A stretch of DNA of 52,183 nt from Phycisphaerales bacterium UBA7800 (GCA_002480565.1 DLCK01000042.1:1-52183), one strand, 5' to 3'. Numbered from the stretch's first letter, positions 6,343 to 15,877 are shown. Notes: generated from the letters alone by a model not told the origin. Translations and numbers: made by a program.

Positions 6343-7455
6343 TTATCCCACCATCAGGTGGGCCAGGCGGGTCCATGTGCCTTTGGATTGATCGTCTTTG
6401 GACTCGGCGATACGCAGGTAGATCGTGTGTTTGCCGTCAGTGAGTTCATCATCCAGTACACGGTATTGCGGGCGCGTGCAGGTGGGAGCGTATTTGTCAA
6501 AGGGTTCGAGTAATTGTTCGGGGCCGTCGTCGATGCGGTAGTACAGATTGCCGGTATCAGGGCCGAGTTGAAAATACAAGCCGACAAGTTTGCCGGTGAA
6601 GTTCAAAGTAATTTGCGTACCTGGTTTTTCCGCCATAAGCAGACCGTTGAAACATTCCCAACCGCCCTTGTTCTCCAGATCAATCCATGTCCAGCCTTCG
6701 ACATCGTGCGGCAAATCCTGCATGGTGGAAGTGACATAACGATCACTGACCATGGGGCATGGCAACGCATGACCAACCACCGGTTGCTGATTGAACATTG
6801 GCTTAAGCGATGCCGAAAGTATCTGCGTATAAGTCGCATGTCCTGCATCCAAGGGGTGAACATTATCACTCATCTGTTCTTCCCAAGTCGACTTGCCGGA
6901 ACAAACTTTTTGAGCAATACCGCGAGCCATACGCACGGATGACAAGTTGTAGTACTCGGCTAAGCGTTCCTGTGTTGCAGCGCGCGGCGAGAGTTGGCCA
7001 GCATGCCAGAGTTCCAGATGATCTTTGGCAATTGTGTAAACGATGCAGATGTCGGGGAGCTTCGTTGCACTGAGTAACTGCCGCAGAATCCCCTCAAATG
7101 TCTCCATGGATTTATCGTCGGCCATGCCTGCATCGTTGACTGCAAATTCAACGAACACCAAGTCGGGTTGATGCACCAACACATCTGAAGCACAACGGAA
7201 GACCCCCAGATTACTGCCAGTCCCACCGATGCCTGCATTGACACTGGTGATCTTGGACTTTGGATATTGCTCATTGAGCCACTGCGTTGTGAGCGCTCGG
7301 TAACTACACTGATCAATATCTGAGGCTTGCCCACCCCATGTGATCGAGCCGCCGAAGAACACCATCGTTACGTCCTCGCCGGAAGAAAGTTTCTGGCCGA
7401 CTGCACCAAGACCACGACGAACATTGCAATAGGTTTGATCAAAACTCATCATCAT
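6343..7455 (-). CDS. SGNH/GDSL hydrolase with C-terminal beta-sandwich
   Basis: A 370-aa esterase-type enzyme. Block I is FFGGSITWGG with the nucleophile Ser37, then NAGIGGTGSN, the block III Asn in EFAVNDAG, and the catalytic Asp/His pair in DNVHPLDAGH. The last ~150 residues look like a small beta-sandwich. Such enzymes often remove acetyl groups from sugars, which fits an operon for decorated glycans, but the substrate is unproven. An upstream start at 7548 would overlap the permease gene by 83 bp; the run of three ATG codons at 7447-7455, just after the permease stop, is preferred. No signal peptide is seen from this start. Confidence 0.85.
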   Translation of the reverse strand: MMMSFDQTYCNVRRGLGAVGQKLSSGEDVTMVFFGGSITWGGQASDIDQCSYRALTTQWLNEQYPKSKITSVNAGIGGTGSNLGVFRCASDVLVHQPDLVFVEFAVNDAGMADDKSMETFEGILRQLLSATKLPDICIVYTIAKDHLELWHAGQLSPRAATQERLAEYYNLSSVRMARGIAQKVCSGKSTWEEQMSDNVHPLDAGHATYTQILSASLKPMFNQQPVVGHALPCPMVSDRYVTSTMQDLPHDVEGWTWIDLENKGGWECFNGLLMAEKPGTQITLNFTGKLVGLYFQLGPDTGNLYYRIDDGPEQLLEPFDKYAPTCTRPQYRVLDDELTDGKHTIYLRIAESKDDQSKGTWTRLAHLMVG

Positions 7456-7465
7456 TCCATAAACC

Positions 7466-9376
7466 TTATTTTTCCACGGGCACAACAATACCACGCATGA
7501 TAATGTTTTGTGCAAAAACAAACACAAAAAACGTGGGGATGGCTGCAATCATCAGCGAGGCAAACACGACGCCCTGCGTACTCTGTGATTGGAGTTGGTA
7601 CAACCAAACCATCAGTGTCCACATCTTACTGTCTTGACAGGTCAAAAGCGCAAACATGAAATTGGCATAGGCATGATTAAATGCAGAAAGTGCAATCACC
7701 GCCAAAATAGGCTTGGAGAGATTCATGGTAATTTGCCAGAACATCACCCATTCACCCGCACCATCCAATGCGGCAGACTCATACAACTCCTTGGGCAATG
7801 AATCAAAAAAACCTTTAAGCAGGAAAATACTGTATCCATTGGCAAGTGTTGGCAGAATCAATGCTGCAAACGTGTTGAGCAGACCAAGTTCTCGCAACAT
7901 CAGGAAATTGGGAATCTGCGTCACCATCGGCGGGAAAGCCATCGTCAACATCAAAAACAAAAGTATCTTGTACGTTGAAGGCATCTTATACCGACTCATC
8001 GCATAAGCTGCCATTGGATTGACGATTAGTGCAGATAATATGGCCAACACACAATAGATTACCGTGTTAAGCACACCCCGACCATGCAGCACAATGTAGT
8101 TAAACACCGTGATGTAATTGCGTGCCAGGAATTCTCTGCGGAGCTTACCGGTGATCTGACTGAACATACGGTCATGCCATTGCTTCTGCGGTGGTTGGAT
8201 CTCAGCAATCGTTGCATAGCTGGTTCCCAGTGTTTGATTGATCCTATCCAACGAGCCATACTGCTTTAGCAGGTAGTCTGCAAAACGAAAGTCTGTGCAG
8301 TCGTACATCAGCGCTTCATCGGGAATGATGTACTTCTGACCGGTTTTCGGATCAATCCAACCTTCCACCATGCCCTGCCAATCAACCAACTTTTGTGGTG
8401 TTGTGTATGGTTGCCCACTCATGGGAACCTGGGCATAATCGGCATAGGATGTAGCATAGGCTTTATTCAAGTCATCAATGGTGGCATACTTGGCTTTGAG
8501 AAAACGAATGTATATCGGTCGGGCGGATTCATCAGCGGTGAGCCATATCAGGTTAACAGTCCGGCGTGTGAAATTCAGCCAATCCTGTTTTTCCAAAGCT
8601 GATCCATCGACCGGATACATACGCGGCAGGTGAACCTGATCATAGCTTTCATACGTTGTCCCATGAGCCTTGTTATACTCAGTAATATTCCGTGTGTATT
8701 GCGTCTTGAGAAACAACGCACGATACATCCCAGGGACACTGGGATAAAAACGATAAACATCGGGAGCTGTCTTAAAGAACTCCGCAACACGAGTCTGAAA
8801 CGCTGAAAGACTGGGGATCTCACGACGCTGAATATATGGAACCTGACGAATGACAAACGTGTTCCAGTCTGTAAACTGAGTATCCAAACCCTCATTGAGT
8901 TGCTCAATATCACCGTCATATTTTTGACTCAACTGCCCCATGAATTCACGCAACAGAAGGGGTTGAACCGTTCTGGAAACCGACATTTCAACCATACCTA
9001 CCACACTGGCATACTCAGACAAGTTGGCTTGATCGAGAAATGCTTCCCAGTGATCTACGAGTTTTTCATTGATCGCTTCAGGACGCTGGGCCGCTTCAAA
9101 GCTGGTGTCATCGAGGTTGTAGGTCAGTTTGTACAAGTCCATCTTCTCATTGAAAAGACTTTCCATATACTTGCGATACAGTATTTCATCACTCGTTAAA
9201 AAGCCGGGTATCAATCGCAATTCATTGATATCAACGGAGCTTTTGGTACTACCAGCGATCATGAGCATAAACGGGTAAATCATCGTGATCGACCCTATGA
9301 TCAAGAGCAGATAAATACCGCCAACAAGCAGGCGAACACTCAGACTCTTGCGGCCAATGGAGGAAATCAAGGGCAT
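7466..9376 (-). CDS. ABC sugar transporter permease (MalG-like) with a ~370-residue insertion
   Basis: A 636-aa inner-membrane protein, more than twice the usual ~280 aa. A first membrane segment lies at ~15-40 and the rest of a normal binding-protein-dependent permease at ~415-636, including the ATPase-docking EAA loop YESAALDGAGEWVMFW. Between them a hydrophilic block (~45-415) replaces the usual first periplasmic loop. It contains at least four degenerate repeats of the form KY..I..LN...GTSY..Y..V, at about residues 147-170, 232-250, 303-323 and 378-398. By topology the block should be extracytoplasmic and may take part in substrate capture. It forms the transporter with the next gene upstream; no ATPase gene is in the window, so a shared MsmK/UgpC-type ATPase is likely. 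Confidence 0.9.
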   Translation of the reverse strand: MPLISSIGRKSLSVRLLVGGIYLLLIIGSITMIYPFMLMIAGSTKSSVDINELRLIPGFLTSDEILYRKYMESLFNEKMDLYKLTYNLDDTSFEAAQRPEAINEKLVDHWEAFLDQANLSEYASVVGMVEMSVSRTVQPLLLREFMGQLSQKYDGDIEQLNEGLDTQFTDWNTFVIRQVPYIQRREIPSLSAFQTRVAEFFKTAPDVYRFYPSVPGMYRALFLKTQYTRNITEYNKAHGTTYESYDQVHLPRMYPVDGSALEKQDWLNFTRRTVNLIWLTADESARPIYIRFLKAKYATIDDLNKAYATSYADYAQVPMSGQPYTTPQKLVDWQGMVEGWIDPKTGQKYIIPDEALMYDCTDFRFADYLLKQYGSLDRINQTLGTSYATIAEIQPPQKQWHDRMFSQITGKLRREFLARNYITVFNYIVLHGRGVLNTVIYCVLAILSALIVNPMAAYAMSRYKMPSTYKILLFLMLTMAFPPMVTQIPNFLMLRELGLLNTFAALILPTLANGYSIFLLKGFFDSLPKELYESAALDGAGEWVMFWQITMNLSKPILAVIALSAFNHAYANFMFALLTCQDSKMWTLMVWLYQLQSQSTQGVVFASLMIAAIPTFFVFVFAQNIIMRGIVVPVEK

Positions 9377-9423
9377 CGTGTATGGTTCCGTTTAAGTAAT
9401 TAAAGTGTCGAGGATTGATGGCA

Positions 9424-12207
9424 TCATTTTTTGCCGGTGGTCTTGAATTCCAGGCGGCTTAGAATACGCAACTGATAAATCGTAAAACCGATCATCATGA
9501 AACCCAGCAGCCATGCCATTGCGGTGGCCGGTCCCATACTCAAATAGGTAAACGCTTCATAGAAAATTCGCAGACCAGCCACTTCGGTATCCGCACCACC
9601 AGCTGTCATGGCCAAGATATTGGCGGACGACATCCATGCTCCGATGAACACACCGATAAAGTTAATAAGGATCAGTGGCTTTAAGATCGGGAAGACCACG
9701 AACAGAATCTTGTCGATGAAGCCTGCGCCATCCAGATCTGCTGCTTCATAAAAGTCATCGGGAATACCTTTGAGTGCGGCAAGGTAAATCAGGCAACCCG
9801 GCCCCATCCCCGCCCAGACCATGGGAATCACGCAGGCGACCATGGCCGTATTACTGTTGCTCAGCCATTGGTAAGGTTCGGGCAACGTATTAAACAGCCG
9901 TGGCACAAACATGATGATCCAACGCCCCACAGGTTCACCCGATGGGAACAGAATTGGCGACGCTAATGAAACACTTGCATAACACAGCACAAATCCTGCG
10001 ACGATAAATACCACACCCGGCTTAGTGGCTTCATGAAACAACAAACGACGACCGAATTGAACACAGCTAACAAGCAACACCAATCCAAACGCAACATACG
10101 CCACAGCGGGAATCATCATCAGCACACGATTAAGTGCCCCAGCTTCTGAAGGTGCGTAAAACATCTTCCAGAGAAGCATGGTTACCAAGCCTGTAATTAC
10201 TGCTGGTAAGTAAAAAATCGTGCGAAAAAGAATCTTGCCTCTGGGAACTTCCTGAAGCAGAATAGCAAGGATCACCGGTGGCAAGAATGTCATGGAAATC
10301 ACAAGAAAGCAGTAACGCATGGAGTTATAGACTGCCTGCCACCACTCAATATCAAAGAGCACATTGCCAAAATTCTCCAGCCCGGTGAACTTGGAATTAC
10401 CCATGATGTTGTAGTTCATGAATGCCATCATCGAACCACGCATCAACGGAATATAATGCCAGACGAAAATCGTCAGCACCGCGGGGATCAATAACAGATA
10501 GGCATTCCAATATTTCCTAAACCCCCAGCTAACCTGGCTGCCGTCAGCCGAGGAGCTGGGAGGGGTGAAGGCTCGAATGACTTTTCGGAAAACAAATCCA
10601 AAGGCGATCACAATCAACACCAGCACAACAGCAGCTGTCGTACGTCGTGTTTTGATCTGCTGTGGCGTGAGGATACCAATCATTTTTTCATTGGCTTTGG
10701 CGACCGCAGTATCAAGTATCTGCTGTAACTGGGACATGCGAACATCATGATCTTCTGAAAGCTCGCCGTTCATATACATCTGCTCGGCCTGCTGAATCGG
10801 CACGGTCATCATGTCATAGGCCACATTACTGTTGCGGCCGTAGGGTTCGGGCTTACCGGTGTTGACGGCGATTTCAAATGCCTTTGCCCAACCTGGAGGC
10901 GTCAATTGCATCACGTCTTCATAGCCATATTTTTCAAGGTATTTGGGATTCACAAAACGTCCCAGACCCCCTTCGACCATGACCTGTGTTTTGATTTGCA
11001 TGGCTTCATCGGAGTCGTAGTACCAGATATATTCAAAAGCCGCATCGCGGATAACGGGATTATCAACACCTGCAAAGATGCCGAACATGCGGCTGTTGAG
11101 TTCGCCACCGCGTATGCGATTGCCGTTGACATCCGGCGGGCCAAGCGGAACAGGAACCATGCCGGTGACATCGGGATTGATTGTGGAAAATAATTTCTCA
11201 TCGATGTATGCAAACTGCATTCCGATCTTGCCCTGATCCCACTTGGCGTAAGAACCTGCCACATCCTTGGAACTGTAGCCACGGCGGATCATGCCGTTTT
11301 CATCCGTCCATTTTTCAGCACCAAGCTTGGTGTAAAAGTCCAGCGCTTTGACCGCAGCTTCACTGTTAAACGCACAACGCCACTGATCCGTAGCGTCGTC
11401 GTAAACCATCACCTCGCCACCAGCAGACCACAGGAACGTGATCCAAAACCAGGACTCGGTTTTGCCTCGGCCTAATTGCATCCCATAAAGATCTTTTGCC
11501 GGATCAGTGAGTTTTTTAGCAGCATCAAAAAGTTGTTCCCATGTCCAGTTCAAATCAGGATAGGGAATATCATTTTCATCAAAACGATCCTTGCGAAACA
11601 ACAGAACCTTACCCAATGCACCACCATAGGGCAGCGACCAGACATGTTTTTCACCCGCAATTCCTTTACGTTTGATCACCGGCCAGATGCGCTCATGGAC
11701 GCGTTGATTCAATTCATCCTGTGGCACATGCTCAAGCCATTGATCCAACGGGTAAAGAAAACCATTACGGATATAGGTGTCGCTCTTGCGAAAGTTCACA
11801 TAGAGAATGTCCGGCGCCATATCACCCGCAATTGCCAGCAAATCCGTCTCCACATTTTGTACCTGAAGACCGGCAAAGCGTTCGAGTTCAACCCGCACAT
11901 TGTCCCAGTTGTAATCACCGTAAATTTCTGGATGCGCTTTGTAATGAGCTGCATATTTACGGGCAAATATCTCACTAAACCGCCGTTTGAATTGCTGAAC
12001 CGCAGCAACATCCGCTCGACCGGCAGTATCCATTCTGGATGGATCAGGCAGGTTGGCCACCTTGATATGAATCACCGTCACGCCGTCCTTGGATTCGACC
12101 CAACCTGCGTGAAGATGCGTGCAAAACATACCAAGCAGGATCAAACTGATCGCACCAAGTCGATATGACAAAACACAAGCCAATAGATGTCGCAGCAATG
12201 GGTTCAT
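9424..12207 (-). CDS. Solute-binding protein / ABC permease (MalF-like) fusion
   Basis: A 927-aa fusion. A signal-like segment (~5-32) leads into a family 1 extracellular solute-binding domain (~40-510) with stretches such as NWTWEQLFDAAKKLT and GKIGMQFAYIDEKLF typical of sugar-binding proteins. A membrane helix at ~520-543 (AAVVLVLIVIAFGFVF) tethers it to a MalF-like permease (~565-927) carrying the EAA loop FYEAADLDGAGFIDK. Normally these are two proteins, with the binding protein free or lipid-anchored; here stoichiometry is fixed at one per permease. The start is the ATG at 12207 rather than the TTG at 12210. It pairs with the MalG-like permease 47 bp downstream to import an oligosaccharide. 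Confidence 0.92.
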   Translation of the reverse strand: MNPLLRHLLACVLSYRLGAISLILLGMFCTHLHAGWVESKDGVTVIHIKVANLPDPSRMDTAGRADVAAVQQFKRRFSEIFARKYAAHYKAHPEIYGDYNWDNVRVELERFAGLQVQNVETDLLAIAGDMAPDILYVNFRKSDTYIRNGFLYPLDQWLEHVPQDELNQRVHERIWPVIKRKGIAGEKHVWSLPYGGALGKVLLFRKDRFDENDIPYPDLNWTWEQLFDAAKKLTDPAKDLYGMQLGRGKTESWFWITFLWSAGGEVMVYDDATDQWRCAFNSEAAVKALDFYTKLGAEKWTDENGMIRRGYSSKDVAGSYAKWDQGKIGMQFAYIDEKLFSTINPDVTGMVPVPLGPPDVNGNRIRGGELNSRMFGIFAGVDNPVIRDAAFEYIWYYDSDEAMQIKTQVMVEGGLGRFVNPKYLEKYGYEDVMQLTPPGWAKAFEIAVNTGKPEPYGRNSNVAYDMMTVPIQQAEQMYMNGELSEDHDVRMSQLQQILDTAVAKANEKMIGILTPQQIKTRRTTAAVVLVLIVIAFGFVFRKVIRAFTPPSSSADGSQVSWGFRKYWNAYLLLIPAVLTIFVWHYIPLMRGSMMAFMNYNIMGNSKFTGLENFGNVLFDIEWWQAVYNSMRYCFLVISMTFLPPVILAILLQEVPRGKILFRTIFYLPAVITGLVTMLLWKMFYAPSEAGALNRVLMMIPAVAYVAFGLVLLVSCVQFGRRLLFHEATKPGVVFIVAGFVLCYASVSLASPILFPSGEPVGRWIIMFVPRLFNTLPEPYQWLSNSNTAMVACVIPMVWAGMGPGCLIYLAALKGIPDDFYEAADLDGAGFIDKILFVVFPILKPLILINFIGVFIGAWMSSANILAMTAGGADTEVAGLRIFYEAFTYLSMGPATAMAWLLGFMMIGFTIYQLRILSRLEFKTTGKK

Positions 12208-12263
12208 CAAAAGTCATCCTCTGCGGTGAGTAAAAAGTCTCAGTAGCCAATCAATAAAATCGC

Positions 12264-13202
12264 TTAGTGCATCTGTACGCAGACATCACCAATGCCATGC
12301 CGGTAATAGCTGAATATCACATCGGGATGATCGGCTAACAATGACATCGGCACCGACGTATCCATCAAACGCTTACTGATCATGAAGGCAGAGAGACGAA
12401 TACCAAAGGGATTGTCGTGATGCCCCGGATGCCAGATTGAAACGCGATCTGCTTTCCATGTTTCCATCGGGCCAACGGTGCATGCACGTGTGGGGACCTG
12501 TGGCACATATCCCCCGCCGGATGTTCGAGCGTTTTGAATCACTGTCATCGGATGCAAGCCCGTGACGCGCGTGCCCAACTGGCGATATTCATCAGGTGTT
12601 GGCGGTTGCTCAATGTACTTGCCTTCACGCCTGGGGGGATCGTTAAAAGCCCAATGCTTGACTTCCCCCTGCCCGCCCTGCATCACTTTGCAACGCACTG
12701 CATCATAACTGTCGCTATACGCTTTCAAATCTCCAACCGGAAAGTGGAGATTCGAATCGGGCATCATCAACTCGGGTTTGATCCGATCAAAACATAATTC
12801 ATGATCCGCTTTGGCAAATGACAATGGGAAATCCACAGGAACCGGTTTGTCATTTTCATCCACCCATTCATCCATGCCCCAGAAATGTGCATCACATTTG
12901 CCAAGATCCAATCCCATGGCGTTGACCATTTGAGCGACCAACGGCAACTGCTCCGTCGGGCCAATCGGACCACAAATACCACAGGGGTTATCCGGCGTGG
13001 ACTGCTGCCATGCAGTGATATACTCCAAGGCCTGTGCACAATAAAATGCTTCAAGCGTGTCATAGATCCGAACGGTAAAACCCGGACGTGACAACTGCTC
13101 AAGATCCCGGACAGTCAACGATGCAGCATCGGCAAGCAATTGCTCGTCCAGTGTCGTGTAGTCCCACCAATTCGGCGCTACTTTACTGATTGCTCTAGCC
13201 AT
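12264..13202 (-). CDS. NagB-like (glucosamine-6-phosphate deaminase family) protein, divergent active site
   Basis: A 312-aa protein of the NagB/6-phosphogluconolactonase fold. Recognisable are the phosphate-loop region GICGPIGPTEQL, the FWGMDEWVD motif (the MDEY box of NagB, with its general-base Asp) and HWAFNDPP, equivalent to HIAFNEP. The Asp of the canonical DGHIAFNEP box is Val here, so activity as a true deaminase is uncertain. The start at 13202 overlaps the PIG-L stop by 8 bp and has GGAG seven bases upstream, better than an upstream ATG at 13238. Beside a sugar deacetylase, a role in processing an amino sugar is likely. Confidence 0.82.
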   Translation of the reverse strand: MARAISKVAPNWWDYTTLDEQLLADAASLTVRDLEQLSRPGFTVRIYDTLEAFYCAQALEYITAWQQSTPDNPCGICGPIGPTEQLPLVAQMVNAMGLDLGKCDAHFWGMDEWVDENDKPVPVDFPLSFAKADHELCFDRIKPELMMPDSNLHFPVGDLKAYSDSYDAVRCKVMQGGQGEVKHWAFNDPPRREGKYIEQPPTPDEYRQLGTRVTGLHPMTVIQNARTSGGGYVPQVPTRACTVGPMETWKADRVSIWHPGHHDNPFGIRLSAFMISKRLMDTSVPMSLLADHPDVIFSYYRHGIGDVCVQMH

Positions 13203-13977
13203 TGATTTGCTCCACTGTTGATAGACTTTGGGGTTCAAGTAAACGACTTAATAAATCGTCCTGCGGGTAGGCATGCCCCGAATGCTGCACAAAAGCTTCG
13301 GCAAAGGCACAACCGGCAGACTCGCCACGCATCGCTCCATGACGCTGCATCGCCAGAATGTATTCATCCATCCCGTGATGTTTTTGCAACCACTGTCGCT
13401 GTGAAACATGGCAGACAAGCATGTCACTCTTGGCCTGCATCACGTCAGAAATATCAATCAAAACTGTCGGCGTCACCAATTGCCCGGTGTAAGGATCACG
13501 CCCTTCCAACGGGTCGGCATAATAGAGATACGGCACCGAAGCATGCTGCGGAACAGGTAACGACGAAGCATTGGGAGCCGCAAAAGCAAAGCTGGCGCCA
13601 CGAGCCAACAGATGTGTCTGTTCATGATCCAACATGTAGTCATGTCGTGGGTGTGTAATCACCAACGATGGATTGACCTGACGAAACAGATCGATGGCCT
13701 TGCGTATATTCTGTACGCTGTAGGTCACTTCAACATCATTTATGCCCAGACAGTGATAAGTCGCACCAATTCTTGCGGCCGCGACTTTGGCTTCTTCATG
13801 TCGAATGGCTGCAATCTGCTTGCGATCCAACGTCATCGAACCGCAGTTGCCATTGGCTGCCGTCGCAATATGAATAGACCAACCAAGCTCTAGAAGGCGA
13901 AGAAGTGTCCCGGCACAGAGAATCTCCGCATCATCGGGATGCGCCATCATGGCCAGTGCAATATTTTGACTCATCAT
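13195..13977 (-). CDS. PIG-L/LmbE family N-acetyl-sugar deacetylase
   Basis: A 260-aa zinc-dependent deacetylase. The N-terminal MMAHPDDAE is the family signature (metal ligands His and Asp), and THPRHDYMLDHEQTH supplies the second metal-binding cluster. Members remove the acetyl group from N-acetylglucosamine-containing molecules. It is the first gene of the minus-strand glycan operon and is coupled (8-bp overlap) to the NagB-like gene, so deacetylation followed by a NagB-fold step can be proposed. It is cytoplasmic; no signal peptide is seen. The promoter should lie in the 60-bp gap facing the ROK regulator. Confidence 0.9.
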   Translation of the reverse strand: MMSQNIALAMMAHPDDAEILCAGTLLRLLELGWSIHIATAANGNCGSMTLDRKQIAAIRHEEAKVAAARIGATYHCLGINDVEVTYSVQNIRKAIDLFRQVNPSLVITHPRHDYMLDHEQTHLLARGASFAFAAPNASSLPVPQHASVPYLYYADPLEGRDPYTGQLVTPTVLIDISDVMQAKSDMLVCHVSQRQWLQKHHGMDEYILAMQRHGAMRGESAGCAFAEAFVQHSGHAYPQDDLLSRLLEPQSLSTVEQING

Positions 13978-13996
13978 TTTTATCCCATACCGCTTA

Positions 13997-14049
13997 ACAA
14001 TTCTTTATATTGTATCGCTTCCGTTACAATAAAGTCAATGGCTCATTGT
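13997..14049. promoter_or_regulatory. Cluster of ATTGT/ACAAT half-sites, probable ROK operator
   Basis: In the divergent gap lie ACAAT (13997-14001), ATTGTA (14009-14014), TACAAT (14025-14030) and ATTGT (14045-14049). The middle two form a perfect inverted repeat with a 10-bp spacer. The position between the PIG-L operon and the ROK gene suggests one regulator controls both directions. Confidence 0.5.
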
Positions 14050-15186
14050 TTACAAAAGCGAGATAATGTTTCTATGGCAGAATTCGTAAACCCAACCCAA
14101 CCCATCCCCCCTCGCCTTGCAGAGGAAATGAACCTGATCCGCAAAATGGAACGATGCAGTAGATCAGACCTGCATCGCTTGATGAACTGCCGCAAGAACA
14201 CCATTGGCCAGGACGTGAACACGTTGATCCAAATGGGACTCATGCGTGAGACGGAATTACAATCCCTCCCACGTGGTAGACCCAGCGTCCATCTTGAAAT
14301 TGACACAGACACACGCCACGTGCTTGGGGTCGCCATCATGCCGGGAATGGTCAGCTGCGGACGCTATAACCTGCTTGGTCAACCCCTGGAGATGCCAACC
14401 AACCTAACCGTGGATGACCCATCTCAGATACTCAAAGCCACCCGCAGGCTCATCAAACAGATGCACGACAACCAAACTATCTTGACTGGTCTTTCCATCC
14501 CAGGCATGCTTGATCGCGACCACTGTAAAGTTTTGTCCAGTTCCACTTGGCCAGACGGCAAGTCAGTATCACTCAAGTCACTGAATCAACTTACTGATAG
14601 CCGCCTTATTTTCGACAACACCACCAACGCCTTGGGAACCCGATGGCTACTTGAACATGCCAACACACCCCTCCACGACCACCTGCTGATTTTTCTATCC
14701 GACGGCATTCTCGGCGCAACGCTCCTGATCAATGGTCATCCGATTGATGGCTGCATCATCTGCTCCAATGAACTGGGGCATACGCGTCTACCTTTGGACA
14801 CACCACGTTGCTACTGCGGACAGACTGGCTGTCTTGAACGTATATTCAGTACTGCTTACCTCAAACAACTCGGCGAGAACAATAAGCTTTCCAAGGCCAT
14901 CGCAGACGCCCCTACCAGCCCGAAAATACGACAAATAACTGACTATCTCACAATGGGATTAGCCAATGCAGTAAATTTCTGTCGTCCAAGTCATGTCACG
15001 ATCATGACCGACCTACCGGATATGGATGACTACATAGATGTTCTGGTCGAACAAATCAGAGATCAATTGTTACGGGAATTTGCAAATCGCATTCAAATGC
15101 ACAAGTGGACCGAACCCAATGCACAACCGGCCGCAAGCGGTGCAGCATTAGCCTTGGCACAAATTTATTGGTGCCGTCCTGGGTGA
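14038..15186 (+). CDS. ROK-family transcriptional regulator
   Basis: A ~382-aa protein with an N-terminal winged helix (LAEEMNLIRKMERCSRSDLHRLMNCRKNTIGQ covers it in outline) followed by a ROK sugar-binding domain. The zinc-binding ROK box is present as CYCGQTGCLERIF after NELGH. The glycine-rich ATP loop is poorly conserved, so a regulator rather than a kinase is favoured, as in NagC or Mlc. Start choice is uncertain: ATG at 14038 is used here, but 14074 (MAEFVNP) is possible and would clear the half-site at 14045. It faces the PIG-L/NagB-like/ABC operon and probably responds to a phosphorylated amino sugar or related product. Confidence 0.85.
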   Translation: MAHCLQKRDNVSMAEFVNPTQPIPPRLAEEMNLIRKMERCSRSDLHRLMNCRKNTIGQDVNTLIQMGLMRETELQSLPRGRPSVHLEIDTDTRHVLGVAIMPGMVSCGRYNLLGQPLEMPTNLTVDDPSQILKATRRLIKQMHDNQTILTGLSIPGMLDRDHCKVLSSSTWPDGKSVSLKSLNQLTDSRLIFDNTTNALGTRWLLEHANTPLHDHLLIFLSDGILGATLLINGHPIDGCIICSNELGHTRLPLDTPRCYCGQTGCLERIFSTAYLKQLGENNKLSKAIADAPTSPKIRQITDYLTMGLANAVNFCRPSHVTIMTDLPDMDDYIDVLVEQIRDQLLREFANRIQMHKWTEPNAQPAASGAALALAQIYWCRPG

Positions 15187-15877
15187 CAAAGCGAAGTAAT
15201 AAAGCGAGGCAATAAGAATAATGATGAGTAAAAACCGCTAAATATGGCGAAACGAGATCGGTTGCTTGAGCATTTCACATAACAAGCTATACGATAAGTC
15301 AATTACACAAGAACCTAAACAAAAAAAATCAAGCACAGAACGAATAACTACATACACCAAATACTATAAAATACGCCTCGTACTCTTGCAGAACAACTAT
15401 TCCTTGATCAAACAATACAACTTACCCCAAATCAAAACGGTTAATTCCATAACGAGTATAATCGCACAGGCCTATCAATTGGTACGTTGTCAACTGGCCT
15501 CTGACAATTCGCTCTCATGCGTATAATGATACAGCACGGCAAATTTTTCACTCAAATCCAATGGCACAGCTCTAACAAAGTATCTTTTCTCAGCAACAAG
15601 TTGATTGCCATACCAACAAGCCCCCTAAGGATCCAACTAAGTAAAGGCCCGCAATTATCCAGTTAACGCAATCGACATGCATCAAAATTCTCACCTGCCA
15701 TTGAGCAAAACACTACACAACATCTTGCTGCTTAAAAAGCCAATGGAAATTCGCATTTCTAACAGGAAAACATAGACAAGCTATCACATACGCATAATGC
15801 TTATTACAAACAAAATTAAAAAAATAAGACTCTTCTAACAAAGACAGACAAGTGCAATAATCTGCACCAGGTACAGG
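15187..15877. other. 691-bp gene-free, AT-rich interval
   Basis: No convincing gene, tRNA or clear terminator is seen. A plus-strand reading frame of 86 codons at 15266-15526 is lysine/asparagine-rich without a ribosome binding site or family resemblance and is treated as chance. The two flanking genes converge here, so termination signals are expected but no strong hairpin with a T-run was found. Confidence 0.5.

Noticed and set aside
11476..12168. 230-codon plus-strand frame opposite the binding-protein/permease fusion
   Set aside because: Lies fully inside a clear gene on the other strand and resembles no protein family.
12264..14040. glmS-type ribozyme or amino-sugar riboswitch before the NagB-like/PIG-L genes
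   Set aside because: The divergent gap is only 60 bp and is filled by short inverted half-sites; no conserved ribozyme core is seen.
15266..15526. 86-codon plus-strand frame in the AT-rich gap
   Set aside because: No ribosome binding site, biased residue composition and no recognisable motif; probably chance.
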